DNA of 46,685 bases from Clostridium celatum DSM 1785 (GCF_000320405.1 NZ_KB291697.1:1-46685); one strand, 5' to 3'; counted from the stretch's first letter, positions 16,126 to 25,635 are shown. The notes: generated by a model from the letters alone, not told the origin. Numbers and translations are program-made.

Positions 16126-16877
16126 ATTTTTTCTCCCCTTGCTTCTATATTTTTATTTTGATTTTTATTTAAACAATACCTCATATACTCGTTTCCATAC
16201 TTAGAAAACTTAGCACTATATATTTTTAAATCTGATAAGATTTCTACAAACCATAACGGAATAGCACCTAATATTTTTACTTCCATTAAATACTGTTCTT
16301 CTTCTAAAAGTTGTTCTCCAAAATTACCAAGCTCTAGCGATAATCCACTCCTTCTTGTAGTTATCTTAGAATCAAATGTCAATCTAAAATTTTTATCTGT
16401 TCTACAAAAAAATGCCTTTCTACTATATCCTATATAAACTGTAGGATAAACTTCATTATTATCTAGATAATATTCTATTTCATTTAACACTTGATTACTT
16501 ATATAATCTGTCTTATTGGGTCTAATCCTTGAATTTAAAAAATTATAAGCTTCACCTAATGTAAGAACAACTCTTCTTTTATTTACTATTCCATTTATCT
16601 TCTTTTTCAGTTCTAAAAAAACTTTATCATTTAAACTTCTTGGTACCTTATAACTTCTAAGTCTTAATTTTTCTTTATAATAAGGTTTAGATATTGAATG
16701 TCTAATTACTTGATTGTCAGCTGTATCATAATACATATTGTAAATACTATAATTCTTCCCATCCTTGCAATGTTCATCTGAATCCATATATTCGCTTAAA
16801 CGTTCTACAAGGTCATCATATTGTGTTTTATTTAATAGATATTTTTTTTCATATCTTTTAAATGATTTTATTGCCAT
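16119..16877 (-). CDS. VTC-domain polyphosphate polymerase-like protein
   Basis: 252 residues forming one VTC tunnel domain, as in the catalytic part of yeast Vtc4. Conserved elements are FKRYEKKYLL at the start, YYDTADNQ, the basic KEKLRLRSY strand, VFLELKKKI, the acidic YLMEVKI strand and FSKYGNEY at the end, which in Vtc4 bind phosphate and metal inside the tunnel. No membrane helix is present. RBS GGGAGGT. It is first in the operon with the DUF4956 gene. The promoter carries a TTAAG direct-repeat box ending 5 bases before a TATAAT, matching the divergent surface protein gene. Confidence 0.9.
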   Translation of the reverse strand: MAIKSFKRYEKKYLLNKTQYDDLVERLSEYMDSDEHCKDGKNYSIYNMYYDTADNQVIRHSISKPYYKEKLRLRSYKVPRSLNDKVFLELKKKINGIVNKRRVVLTLGEAYNFLNSRIRPNKTDYISNQVLNEIEYYLDNNEVYPTVYIGYSRKAFFCRTDKNFRLTFDSKITTRRSGLSLELGNFGEQLLEEEQYLMEVKILGAIPLWFVEILSDLKIYSAKFSKYGNEYMRYCLNKNQNKNIEARGEKIC

Positions 16878-16914
16878 ATATTTACCTCCCTAACTTACTC
16901 TAATCTTTGACTTA

Positions 16915-16946
16915 ATTATAAAATTCAAACCTTAAAAAAATCTTAA
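16915..16946 (-). promoter_or_regulatory. TTAAG direct-repeat box and -10 of the VTC-DUF4956 operon
   Basis: Read on the minus strand, TTAAGATTTTT and TTAAGGTTTG follow each other with an 11-base period (16926-16946); then come five bases and TATAAT (16915-16920). No -35 hexamer is seen, so an OmpR/PhoB-type activator is expected to supply that contact. The spacing TTTAAG-N5-TTTAAG equals the CiaR box known from Streptococcus pneumoniae. Confidence 0.65.
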
Positions 16947-17152
16947 AAAATTTTACAAGAATTTAACTTTGTAACTATAAATCACAAAATTCACATGTAC
17001 TTCATATACTAATTTTCTTAATTGCATTAACTTAAATGTAATTTCCAATAATCAAATTCAAGTCTATTTATTAATGAAGCATTTTCTCTTAACATCCAAT
17101 AAGTACACCTAGGCGTAACTTCAACTAGCAAAATTGAAATTTTGAGGTTCAC

Positions 17153-17184
17153 TTAAGATTAATTTAAGGTTCGTATAGTATTAT
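17153..17184 (+). promoter_or_regulatory. TTAAG direct-repeat box and -10 of the surface lipoprotein gene
   Basis: TTAAGATTAAT and TTAAGGTTCG (17153-17173) are followed after five bases by TATTAT (17179-17184). The box matches the one on the opposite strand at 16926-16946 in 18 of 21 positions, with the same distance to the -10. The 206 bases between the boxes show no ORF. Confidence 0.65.
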
Positions 17185-17229
17185 TACTTTTATAGATAAA
17201 GAGATAAAATATTTAATTGGAGGTTTGTT

Positions 17230-19059
17230 ATGAAAAAGAAACTTATTTTAGCATTAACTGTTTGTGCATTATGTTTAAATGTTACAGGTTGTGCTAATAA
17301 AGATACAAATATAAGTAATGACATTCAAAATACTGTTACTGAAAATAATAAAGAAAATACAGAATTAAGCGCTGAGATTACTGCCGATATTAATCTTAGT
17401 GATAATATTACTATTAATGGATCTAATGTATCTGTAGATGGAGATAAAGTTACTATTGCTAATGCAGGTACTTATGTTATAAGTGGAACATTATCTGATG
17501 GTCAAATTATAGTAGATAGTGCCTCTGAAGAGAATGTTTATTTAGTTTTTAATGGAGTAAATCTTACCTGTTCTAATAGTGCTCCTATTTATGTTAAAAA
17601 TGCAAAAAATACAATAATAGTATTAGAAGATAATACTGATAACTTTATTACTGATGGTGAAACTTATATATTTGAAGATGCTACTACAGATGAGCCAAAT
17701 GCAGCAATATTTAGTAAGGATGACTTAACTATTAAAGGAAATGGAAGCTTAACTGTAACTGCAAATTATAATAATGGTATAACTAGTAAAGATGATTTAA
17801 AAATAACTGGTGGTACTATTTCTATAGCTTCTAAAGATGATGGGCTTATGGGAAAAGACTCTATTACTATTAAAGGTGGAGATATAACAATTAATTCTGA
17901 AGGCGATGGATTAAAATCAACTAATGCTGAAGATACAGAAAAAGGTAATATAATTATAGAAAGTGGAAACTTAAATATAACTGCAGGAACAGATGGTATT
18001 CAAGCTGAAAATATAGTAAACATAATCGATGGTACTATTAATATAGTAACTGGTGGTGGAAGTGTAAATAGTAGTAGTAAATCTAATAATGATACCCCTT
18101 GGGGTTCTTGGGGTGGAAGTTCTTCTTCTACAGAAGAAACCTCTAGTGCAAAAGCAATAAAAGCAGTAAATGATATAGTAATTGATGGCGGCTTAATTAA
18201 TATAGATTCTTCTGATGACTCTATTCACTCAAATAACTCCTTAACTATAAATGGTGGTACACTTGAAATTGCATCTGGAGATGATGGTATCCATTCTGAT
18301 ACTACACTTGAAATCAATGGTGGAGATATAAATATTACTAAATCTTATGAAGGTATTGAAAGTCAAACTATAACAATAAATAATGGTACTATTTATTTAG
18401 TTGCAAGTGATGATGGTTTAAATGCCGCTGGTGGAAATGATGGTTCTTCTACTAATGGTAGACCTGGTGAAAATCAATTTAATTCATCTTCTAATGGCTC
18501 AATAACTATTAATGGTGGTTATCTTTATGTTGATGCTGCTGGTGATGGTGTTGACTCAAATGGTTCAATTGTTATGAATGATGGTACTGTTATTGTTAAT
18601 GGTCCTGAAAATGGTGGAAATGGAGCTTTAGACTATGATGTTTCATTTGATATAACTGGTGGATTATTTATAGCTGCTGGTAGCTCACAAATGGCTCAAT
18701 CTCCAAGTTCATCATCAACTCAAAATTCAGTTAATATATTTACATCACAATCAGCAAATACTTTAATTAATATTAAAAATACAAATGGTGAAGATATAAT
18801 TACTTTTGCACCATCAAAAACTTATCAATCAGTTGTAATATCATCTCCTAAATTAGAAAGTAATGCTACTTATACTGTTTCTGTTGGTGGTAGTTCAACT
18901 GGAAGTTCTGCAGATGGACTTTATAACGATGGAAGCTATAGCGGTGGAAGTGATGCTGGTACTTTTACAACATCTAATACTGTAAGCTCTGTAGGCTCAG
19001 GTGGAGGTATGGGTGGCCCTGGTGGTAATCCTGGTGGTAATAGACAACAAAGATGGTAA
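17230..19059 (+). CDS. Cell-surface lipoprotein with Cthe_2159-like beta-helix carbohydrate-binding domain
   Basis: 609 residues. A lipoprotein signal peptide ends in LNVTGC with Cys21 as the lipid anchor. The body is a right-handed beta-helix made of short repeats such as ITINGGTLEIASGDDGIHSD and VIDGGLINIDSSDDSIHSN. The acidic SDDG/GDDG turns are likely Ca2+ sites, as in the Cthe_2159 family of cellulose/acid-sugar binding proteins. A Ser/Gly-rich insert (about 280-315) and a Gly-Pro-rich tail (GGGMGGPGGNPGGN) are low complexity. RBS GGAGG. It is divergent from the VTC/DUF4956 operon with matching promoter boxes, so it probably belongs to the same surface adhesion system. A strong terminator follows. 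Confidence 0.88.
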   Translation: MKKKLILALTVCALCLNVTGCANKDTNISNDIQNTVTENNKENTELSAEITADINLSDNITINGSNVSVDGDKVTIANAGTYVISGTLSDGQIIVDSASEENVYLVFNGVNLTCSNSAPIYVKNAKNTIIVLEDNTDNFITDGETYIFEDATTDEPNAAIFSKDDLTIKGNGSLTVTANYNNGITSKDDLKITGGTISIASKDDGLMGKDSITIKGGDITINSEGDGLKSTNAEDTEKGNIIIESGNLNITAGTDGIQAENIVNIIDGTINIVTGGGSVNSSSKSNNDTPWGSWGGSSSSTEETSSAKAIKAVNDIVIDGGLINIDSSDDSIHSNNSLTINGGTLEIASGDDGIHSDTTLEINGGDINITKSYEGIESQTITINNGTIYLVASDDGLNAAGGNDGSSTNGRPGENQFNSSSNGSITINGGYLYVDAAGDGVDSNGSIVMNDGTVIVNGPENGGNGALDYDVSFDITGGLFIAAGSSQMAQSPSSSSTQNSVNIFTSQSANTLINIKNTNGEDIITFAPSKTYQSVVISSPKLESNATYTVSVGGSSTGSSADGLYNDGSYSGGSDAGTFTTSNTVSSVGSGGGMGGPGGNPGGNRQQRW

Positions 19060-19073
19060 TATAATTTAAAGTA

Positions 19074-19130
19074 AAAACTGGATATTCATTGACTAATTTT
19101 TATTCGTAAAGTCAATGAATATCCAGTTTT
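19074..19130 (+). terminator. Terminator after the surface lipoprotein gene
   Basis: A perfect 20-bp stem (19074-19093 with 19111-19130; core CTGGATATTCATTGAC) with a 17-base loop runs into TTTTATTATATTTT on the plus strand. Confidence 0.88.
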
Positions 19131-19170
19131 ATTATATTTTATACTTTTTTAACTAATAACAAAATAGTTA

Positions 19171-19498
19171 TTATATATATTTAGAATAAAAACCTCTTGT
19201 TATAACATATTTAAAAAATCTTTCTGATTTTGTATCAATATCTATTTTAGTAACTCCTTGATATAAAAGTATCTCTGCCATAATACTCATTAATTTATTT
19301 TTGTAATTATCACACATTAAACTAAATCTTGGATTAACATATTCCGTATTTCTTTCTATTATTACTTCAAAGCTTCCTATAACATTTTTCTATAATTACA
19401 TCAAAGTTATATTGAACTATATCTAAATCTAATTCATTTATTAACTTATAGCAAGGCTCTATATTTTGAATGTTTATCCCTTTAGGGCTAAGCTCCAT
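19171..19498 (-). pseudogene. Small unrecognised gene with one-base frameshift
   Basis: An ATG at 19498 has an ideal GAGGTGA ribosome binding site. The frame reads MELSPKGINIQNIEPCYK... for 42 residues and then stops just after an A5 run (T5 on the plus strand, 19385-19389). Removing one base joins it to a frame that reads ...FDVIIENVIGSFEVIIER, then NPRFSLMCDNYKNKLMSIMA, and ends KYVITRGFYSKYI at 19171, giving about 108 residues. The family is not recognised; the protein would be small, soluble and charged. The homopolymer position makes a sequencing or assembly error as likely as true decay. Confidence 0.6.
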
Positions 19499-19602
19499 AT
19501 TTTCACCTCAATTTTTATCAAATTTACTTAATAAAACTAACCAATAGTAATACATTAATTTTAATTATTTATATTCATATATAGTTTTTCTAATAATAAC
19601 TT

Positions 19603-20166
19603 TTACTTCATATAATTATTTATTAATTCATAACATCTCTCTTTTGTGCTTTGTGCAAGACTAGATTCATATACTAAAGGTTCCATTGTACCCCCTTCTA
19701 CCTCATTTGCACTTTCCCCTGCTTTTGAATCCCTTATAGTTAACCATTGAATTTGTTCTTCTCTAACAGCTTTCATTTCTTCTTCTGATAATTGTTCTTG
19801 TAATACCCCATATATTTCATTTAATAACTCATCCCAACTATCATATTCAATACTTACTGCTTCCTTCATATCAATAGTTGTTCCACTATACTTACCCGCT
19901 AAAGAATCTTCTAATTCTTTTTCTAACTGAAAATATCTATCCAAATAAGCTTGTGACTTGCTTATAACTACTTCATCTTCTTCATTATCTTCTATTTTAA
20001 TAATTTGTTCTTCTTTTCCTTCATCATTTTCTTTATCACTATTTTCTTCATTATTACTTACTATTTCATTTTCCTTTTGTGTTGTAATTTCACTATTAGT
20101 ACTATTTCCACAACTTATAAAAAAGTTCATTGCTACTAACATTATAAAAATAATTGTTTTTTTCAT
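19603..20166 (-). CDS. Lipoprotein with LprI/DUF1311-type domain
   Basis: 187 residues. The signal peptide ends FFISC with Cys19 as lipid anchor. An acidic, low-complexity spacer of Glu, Asn and Asp follows (about 25-70). The C-terminal domain (about 75-187) fits the LprI/DUF1311 family: YLDRYFQLEKELEDSL, WDELLNEIYGVLQEQL, the family core EEQIQWLTIRDSKA and a final helix with a Cys. LprI of Mycobacterium inhibits lysozyme; for clostridial members this is only an inference. Only two Cys remain after the lipid Cys is counted. RBS GAGATGA. Monocistronic. Confidence 0.8.
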   Translation of the reverse strand: MKKTIIFIMLVAMNFFISCGNSTNSEITTQKENEIVSNNEENSDKENDEGKEEQIIKIEDNEEDEVVISKSQAYLDRYFQLEKELEDSLAGKYSGTTIDMKEAVSIEYDSWDELLNEIYGVLQEQLSEEEMKAVREEQIQWLTIRDSKAGESANEVEGGTMEPLVYESSLAQSTKERCYELINNYMK

Positions 20167-20269
20167 AATTTATCATCTCATTTCTATACAAATAAATATT
20201 ACTCACTATATACATTAATACCATTACAAATATAATAACACCTTTTTACATTACTTGCAAATTAGTTTT

Positions 20270-20302
20270 ATACTACATATATATGTCTCTATATAGTAGT
20301 AT
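20270..20302. promoter_or_regulatory. Dyad upstream of the MFS exporter gene
   Basis: ATACTAC (20270-20276) and GTAGTAT (20296-20302) are inverted arms 19 bases apart, 68 bases before the exporter start. It could be an operator for an unlinked repressor. Short arms make this uncertain. Confidence 0.3.
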
Positions 20303-20370
20303 AAGTTTATTTTACTTTTGGAAATATAACTATGTATGCGAAACTCCAAATTTAAAAATGAGGTGATTTT

Positions 20371-21783
20371 ATGAGCGAAGTAAAAAATAGCAATAAAAAT
20401 TATAATGTAGTTATTATTGCCGGAGTTTTTCTTTTAGGTTCTTTTGTTTGCTTTTTAAATAGTACCTTTATGAATGTTGCTTTATCAGATATAATGAAGG
20501 ATTTAGATATAAGTGTATCTACCGTCCAGTGGCTTAGTACAGGATATATGCTTGCTACTGGTATAGTAATTCCTTTTACAGCTTTTCTTATAGATAAATT
20601 TAAAAATAGAACTTTATTTTTTATAGCTATGGGGCTTTTTACCATAGGAACCTTTATAGGCGCTTTTGCAACTAATTTTCCAATGTTGTTATCTGCTAGA
20701 CTTATCCAAGGTTTAGCCAGTGGAATAATAGTACCATTAATGCAAACTGTATTTTTAATAATTTTCCCAATAGAAAAAAGAGGCTTTGCTATGGGTATAG
20801 TAGGTATTGTTCTTGCATTTGCTCCTGCTATAGGTCCTACCTTATCCGGCTGGATAATAAATAGATATCCATGGAGACATCTATTTTATGTAACAGCTCC
20901 CTTTGCAATTGTAGATTTAATTCTTGCTTTCTTTTTGTTAAAAAATGTAACTGAGAATAAAGATGTATCCTTTGATATCATCTCCTTTATTGGCTCTACA
21001 ATAGGCTTCGGTGCATTACTTTTTGGCTTTAGTAATGCAGGAAATTATCCTTGGAGTAATCCTAATGTATATCTCGCACTTATTATAGGTATAATCTTTC
21101 TTATAATATTTGTTTGGAGACAATTAAGTATGAAGGAGCCTATGCTTAACTTAAGTGTATTTAAAAGTAGCACCTTTACATTTTCAACTATAATAGTAAT
21201 GATTTCCTATGCAGCACTTATTTCATCAGAATTAATACTACCTATGTATCTTGAAAATGTTAGGGGTTCTTCTGCTTTTAATACAGGATTAATACTTATG
21301 CCTGGAGCCATAGTAATGGGAATTATGAACCCTATAACAGGTAAGATTTTTGATAGATTTGGTGCTAGATATCTTGCTCTAACAGGATTAACAATACTTA
21401 CATTAGGTACATTTGGGCTTTCATTCTTAACAACAACTACAACTATTACTTATGTAATTATTGTATACGCAATAAGGATGCTAGGAATTTCTATGCTTAC
21501 GATGCCACTAACAACATCTGGTTTAAACAGTTTAGATAAAAGACTTTATGCTCATGGTAATGCAGCTAATAATACTTTAAGGCAAGTTGCTGGTTCCATA
21601 GGAACTTCAATAATTGTAACACTAATGAGCAAAGTAAGTCTTTCCTCTGGCATTAAAGATCCATTAAAAGCACAAGTTCACGGAATGAATATTTCCTTTG
21701 CTTCAACTGCAACACTAACATTAATAGGTCTAATAATAGCTTTCTTCGTAGTAAAAAAACAAGAACCTGTTGATAAAAATTAA
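20371..21783 (+). CDS. MFS exporter, DHA2 (EmrB/QacA) family, 14 TM
   Basis: 470 residues with 14 predicted helices, a proton-coupled drug/metabolite antiporter. Family features include LDISVSTVQWLSTGYMLATG in helices 1-2, motif A-like DKFKNRTLF, motif B RLIQGLASGI in helix 4, motif C GIVLAFAPAIGPTLSGWI in helix 5, and DRFGARYLALTG in the second half. RBS GAGGTGA. It is alone, with no adjacent MarR/TetR gene in the window, although a 33-bp dyad precedes it. The substrate cannot be told. A strong bidirectional terminator separates it from the convergent carboxypeptidase gene. Confidence 0.93.
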   Translation: MSEVKNSNKNYNVVIIAGVFLLGSFVCFLNSTFMNVALSDIMKDLDISVSTVQWLSTGYMLATGIVIPFTAFLIDKFKNRTLFFIAMGLFTIGTFIGAFATNFPMLLSARLIQGLASGIIVPLMQTVFLIIFPIEKRGFAMGIVGIVLAFAPAIGPTLSGWIINRYPWRHLFYVTAPFAIVDLILAFFLLKNVTENKDVSFDIISFIGSTIGFGALLFGFSNAGNYPWSNPNVYLALIIGIIFLIIFVWRQLSMKEPMLNLSVFKSSTFTFSTIIVMISYAALISSELILPMYLENVRGSSAFNTGLILMPGAIVMGIMNPITGKIFDRFGARYLALTGLTILTLGTFGLSFLTTTTTITYVIIVYAIRMLGISMLTMPLTTSGLNSLDKRLYAHGNAANNTLRQVAGSIGTSIIVTLMSKVSLSSGIKDPLKAQVHGMNISFASTATLTLIGLIIAFFVVKKQEPVDKN

Positions 21784-21786
21784 TAA

Positions 21787-21850
21787 AAAAAAGAATGAGA
21801 TAACATTTCAGAAATTATTATAATTTCTTATAGTTATCTCATTCTTTTTT
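21787..21850. terminator. Bidirectional terminator
   Basis: An 18-bp stem with A6 and T6 flanks (21787-21804 with 21833-21850; GTTATCTCATTC core) encloses a smaller hairpin (GAAATTA...TAATTTC). It serves both the MFS gene and the convergent carboxypeptidase gene. Confidence 0.85.
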
Positions 21851-21859
21851 CGCTTTACC

Positions 21860-23041
21860 TTAATATTCCCCGTAGAATTCTTCTAAGGTTAGGCCTTTTT
21901 CTTTTAACTCTGTTGCAAGCTCTACTCCTAAATATCTAATATGCCATGGTTCATAATAATATCCTGTTATATCTTCTTTTCCTTCTAAATATCTAACAAC
22001 AAATCCGTATTTGTGAGCATTTTCTGCAAGCCATTTTCCTTCATCTGTATAACCAAATTCAGTAACTAAATTGCCTCCATATTGAGCTGCTGTTACATCC
22101 ATAGCTAATCCTAATTGATGTTCACTAGCTCCTGGTGGCGCTGAATATCCTGAGTATGGATTATATATGCTTGATTGATATGAATATGATCTATACCCTG
22201 AAACAGCATAAAGATATATACCATCAGCATCTGCTGCATTAAATAAGCTTTCTAAAGCATTAGCTGCCTCTTTCCTCATATATAATCTATCAGAACTTAC
22301 TGCCATTCTTACATTTGGTAAAACTAAATCTGAAGGAACAAAATCTTGTGATAATTGACTTTTTTTATTTACACAAACAGTTAGACTATTTGCATCAAAA
22401 TTTCCAACTCCAATTATTTTTTCACTAGGCTCTTTTACTATCTCTTCTTTAATTAAAGTTCTACTAATTTCCTTATTTCCTTCATACACAACTGTATAGT
22501 ACTCTTTTTTTTGTCCATTTTCTCCTTCTTTAATAACTCTAGTTTCACCAACTGGAGTTTTATAGTCAGTTACTGTTTTTTCATTAAAATCTATATCTTT
22601 TAAGACTTCCTCTGTTTTTGTAGTTAATTGATTTATAACTATTTCATCATTATTTACTATATAATCTTCAATATTTTTATTAATTTTATCATTATTGGAT
22701 ATAGAAATATTTAATTCCTTTAACACTTGTCCAACAGTATTGCTTTTTGTTTTATATTCTTGAATATTTCCATTTAAAATAATAGTAATATTTTTTACTT
22801 GATTTATAACTATTGTCGAATTTCTCTTTATCTCTTCATTTAAATCAACTGATACCTCATCTTCAGATGATAAATTTATATTTTCCTTTTGTAATAGATA
22901 TTGATAATTTTTCTCATATGTATATACAACTTTGCTATTTCCATTTATATCTATTGTAACTTTTTTAACCGATATAATACAAATTGCTACAACTAATACT
23001 ATAACTCCTAATATACTGTTACTAATTAATTTCTTCTTCAT
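21860..23041 (-). CDS. Membrane-anchored D-Ala-D-Ala carboxypeptidase (DUF348-G5-VanY)
   Basis: 393 residues. One N-terminal membrane anchor (about 6-26) is followed by two DUF348 repeats (VTIDINGNSKVVYTYEKNYQ; ITIILNGNIQEYKTKSNTVG) and then a G5 domain (about 142-200). After a linker comes a VanY/DacB-type M15B peptidase with Zn ligands His308 and Asp315 in SEHQLGLAMDV and His367 in YEPWHIRYLG, and catalytic Glu364. It should trim the terminal D-Ala of peptidoglycan stems outside the membrane. DUF348/G5 modules occur in Rpf-like and YabE cell-wall proteins and probably target the wall. RBS AAAGGAA. No van genes lie nearby, so a housekeeping wall role is more likely than resistance. Confidence 0.92.
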   Translation of the reverse strand: MKKKLISNSILGVIVLVVAICIISVKKVTIDINGNSKVVYTYEKNYQYLLQKENINLSSEDEVSVDLNEEIKRNSTIVINQVKNITIILNGNIQEYKTKSNTVGQVLKELNISISNNDKINKNIEDYIVNNDEIVINQLTTKTEEVLKDIDFNEKTVTDYKTPVGETRVIKEGENGQKKEYYTVVYEGNKEISRTLIKEEIVKEPSEKIIGVGNFDANSLTVCVNKKSQLSQDFVPSDLVLPNVRMAVSSDRLYMRKEAANALESLFNAADADGIYLYAVSGYRSYSYQSSIYNPYSGYSAPPGASEHQLGLAMDVTAAQYGGNLVTEFGYTDEGKWLAENAHKYGFVVRYLEGKEDITGYYYEPWHIRYLGVELATELKEKGLTLEEFYGEY

Positions 23042-23283
23042 AATAAAATATTCCTTTTCCCATTACTTTATTATCTTAATTTTTCATTCTAATTATTATT
23101 ATAATATAAAAAAAGCAAAAAGCATCTTTTTATAATAAAATTTATTTTAGTAATCTTTCCAATAATTTTATACTTTTTACTTCTTTTGCCGTTTCATAAC
23201 TTTGCTACATACTAACATATTAAACTTTCAGTTAACTTATAATTTAAATCTATCTACTTTCTTCTGAATATCTGAAATTTTAA

Positions 23284-23670
23284 CTATTTAATTTTTTCAC
23301 CACAATATGGACAATATTCAAAAGTTCTATCTACTTCTCTATTGCATTTAGGACATCTTTGTATAGCATAATAATTGCTATAATTATCATTAACCTCATT
23401 TAAATCCCAGTAAGTAATTTCTATATTTTCACCTTTTTCAATTGCTTTTCCTTTTTCATTGGAAATGCTAAAAATAGAATTACATCCACTACATATTACA
23501 TAATATTTTTCATTCCATTTAAAAATAGGAATAAAGAAAAAATGAAAATAAGTAAAGGTTTTTATTAATTTTCCACCATTTGAAATATTACAATTTTTAC
23601 AAACTATATTATTTAATATTTTAATTTCTTTCTCTTTATTATCTACACCAAATATTCCTATAAAAAACAT
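23284..23670 (-). CDS. Zinc ribbon protein with C-terminal double knuckle
   Basis: 128 residues. Start MFFIGIFGVDNKEKEIKIL, then a first CKNC pair (24-27), a hydrophobic aromatic stretch (FTYFHFFFIPIFKWNEKYY), a second pair CSGC (~61-64), and a C-terminal zinc ribbon with RCPKC and YCPYCGEKIK. It resembles the zinc_ribbon_15 family, small proteins of unknown role that often sit near membranes. RBS AAGGTGA. It stands alone between the carboxypeptidase and patatin genes. Confidence 0.8.
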   Translation of the reverse strand: MFFIGIFGVDNKEKEIKILNNIVCKNCNISNGGKLIKTFTYFHFFFIPIFKWNEKYYVICSGCNSIFSISNEKGKAIEKGENIEITYWDLNEVNDNYSNYYAIQRCPKCNREVDRTFEYCPYCGEKIK

Positions 23671-23844
23671 AATTTCACCTTCTTATAAATATTTCATTTC
23701 TATTATAGACCAAATTTAATACATATTAAATATTAACAAATTATATATTTATAAATACACCAAAGAAATTTCATTCCATAATTTGTATTAATTTAACTTT
23801 TCATTTATAATATCTTAATAATGATTTTTAGGAGGGATAACTTT

Positions 23845-24688
23845 ATGCCTAGTTTAATTTTAGAAGGTGGAACATTTAGACCAATTTTTACAGCCGGAAT
23901 ATTAGATGCACTATTAGATAATAATATTATTTTTCCTTATTGCATTGGCGTATCTGCTGGAATTACAAATGGTGTATCTTATATTTCCAAACAAAGAGGA
24001 AGAAATTTAGAAGTAGTAACCAAATATAGAAATAATAAAAAATATTTTGGATATAGCAATTTTCTTAAATGTAAAAGTATCTTTGGATTAGATTTTGTTT
24101 TTGATGAAATTCCAAATAAGCTTGTTCCTTTTGATATGGATACATATAAAAAATATGATGGTAAGATTTTAGTTGGAGTAACAAATGCTAAAACAGGCAA
24201 AACAGAATACCTTGATGGAAAAAACTTAGATGATAAAGCTACTATGCTTAGAGCAACTTGCGCTATTCCTGTATTTTTTCCTGTTATAAAAATTAATGGT
24301 GAAGAATACTATGATGGTGGAATATGCGATCCTATTCCAATAAGAAAAGCAATACTTGATGGAAATGAAAAACACTTAATAATATTAACTAGACCAAAAG
24401 GCTATAAAAAAGAATTTAGTAAAAAAAATGTTTATGCTTCAAAATTATTATGCAATAAATATCCTAAATTAAAAGAACCTTTTTTAACAAGACATGATAC
24501 TTATAACGAAACAGTTAAATTTTGTGAAGAATTAGAAAAGCAAGGTAAAGCACTAATTCTAAGACCTGATGCAGATAAATCAATCGAAAGGTTTCGAAAA
24601 AGATGTGAATAAACTAAAAGCAGGATATGATCACGGCTACGACCTAGCTATACGCCATCTAACAGAAATTAAATCTTTATTTAGTTAA
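23845..24688 (+). pseudogene. Patatin-like phospholipase, 3' end frameshifted
   Basis: Start at 23845 after GGAGGG; an upstream ATG at 23821 precedes the ribosome binding site and is rejected. The lipase core is intact: oxyanion loop LEGGTFRPIFTAG, nucleophile elbow GVSAGITNG and catalytic Asp in YYDGGICDPIP. The frame shifts near 24592-24594 (a TTT run) and stops at 24612. Dropping one base restores RFEKDVNKLKAGYDHGYD through RHLTEIKSLFS to a stop at 24688, the usual end of this YjjU-like family. The predicted full protein is 280 residues; as written it is 255 with an altered last few. The active-site domain may still work. A sequencing error is possible. Confidence 0.82.
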
Positions 24689-24711
24689 ATTACAATCAAC
24701 GTCAATAGAAG

Positions 24712-24792
24712 AAGTTTATGATATTATCTTTATGAACTATTATAATTTAGCCACAAATTCACCAATGTTTCTTAGGAAAATATCATAAACTT
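24712..24792 (+). terminator. Long-loop hairpin after the patatin gene
   Basis: A perfect 14-bp inverted repeat (AAGTTTATGATATT, 24712-24725 with 24779-24792) with a 53-base loop is followed by TTTTATAT. The run of T6 after the arm fits termination on the plus strand. Confidence 0.55.
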
Positions 24793-24862
24793 TTTTATAT
24801 AAAACTATTTTTTGAAAATACAATAAATAGATAATACTAAAAATTAAATTTAATTAATAATA

Positions 24863-25429
24863 TTAAATTTGAATGCCATATAGCAATGTTTTTGTATCTT
24901 TGAATATTGGAATATGTGGGGGATAAAATGTAAATATTATAGTACATGATATTAGTATTATGATAATAAGTAATCCTATATAAAATTTTTCATTTGTGAT
25001 TCTAATATGTTTATATATGTGAAATCCTAGACATTGTGCTACTAACAGTGCTAAAAATAATGAAAATATATCTATTATTAATAGTGATATTCCTAATGCT
25101 CCTGTATAAGTATAATAAAAGGTTGCAATAACAATAGGTATCATTAAGGTTGCAATTGACGCTGAAAATATCCACTTTTTAAAATCTATATCAACTTTTT
25201 TTCTTAGTATATAATAGCTTATAACCCACCATAAAACTAAAGGAAGAATTGCCAATTTAAAATGCTCTGCTACACTTTCATTTACTGGAGCGAATGCTCC
25301 AACAATTTGTATTTTACCTGTTAAGTTATATACCAAGTGAATTGGAATACTTAATATAAATAAACTAGGTATAGCAAGTATAACATTTCTTTTTATCCTT
25401 CTGTAATCATTATTTAATATATTTCTCAC
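24863..25429 (-). CDS. DUF6512-like integral membrane protein
   Basis: 188 residues and about six membrane helices. After a basic N-terminus comes the first helix and IHLVYNLTG, then the family-like FAPVNESVAEHFKLAILPLVLWW, FYYTYTGALG and further helices ending YPPHIPIF. The NESVxEHxKL motif is the recognisable feature. Function is unknown. It starts with GTG, supported by AGGAGGAG seven bases before. Monocistronic. It is convergent with the patatin gene. Confidence 0.7.
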   Translation of the reverse strand: MRNILNNDYRRIKRNVILAIPSLFILSIPIHLVYNLTGKIQIVGAFAPVNESVAEHFKLAILPLVLWWVISYYILRKKVDIDFKKWIFSASIATLMIPIVIATFYYTYTGALGISLLIIDIFSLFLALLVAQCLGFHIYKHIRITNEKFYIGLLIIIILISCTIIFTFYPPHIPIFKDTKTLLYGIQI

Positions 25430-25635
25430 AATACTCCTCCTAAAAATATATCTATTATTATCTTATAATCATATATGGATTTTGTTAACGAGTATTTATA
25501 TTTTTGCAAATTATTCACTTTAAAATACCTATAATAAATTTAATATTTTCTTTCCCATCAACAAGCAACAGCTCTTTTAAATATTATTTCATAATCATAG
25601 TTATTATATTTTATTTATTCTACTTCTCTAAAAAG

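Noticed and set aside
21860..23041. Vancomycin resistance vanY
   Set aside because: No vanR/S, vanH or ligase genes lie nearby, and the DUF348-G5 architecture points to a chromosomal cell-wall enzyme.
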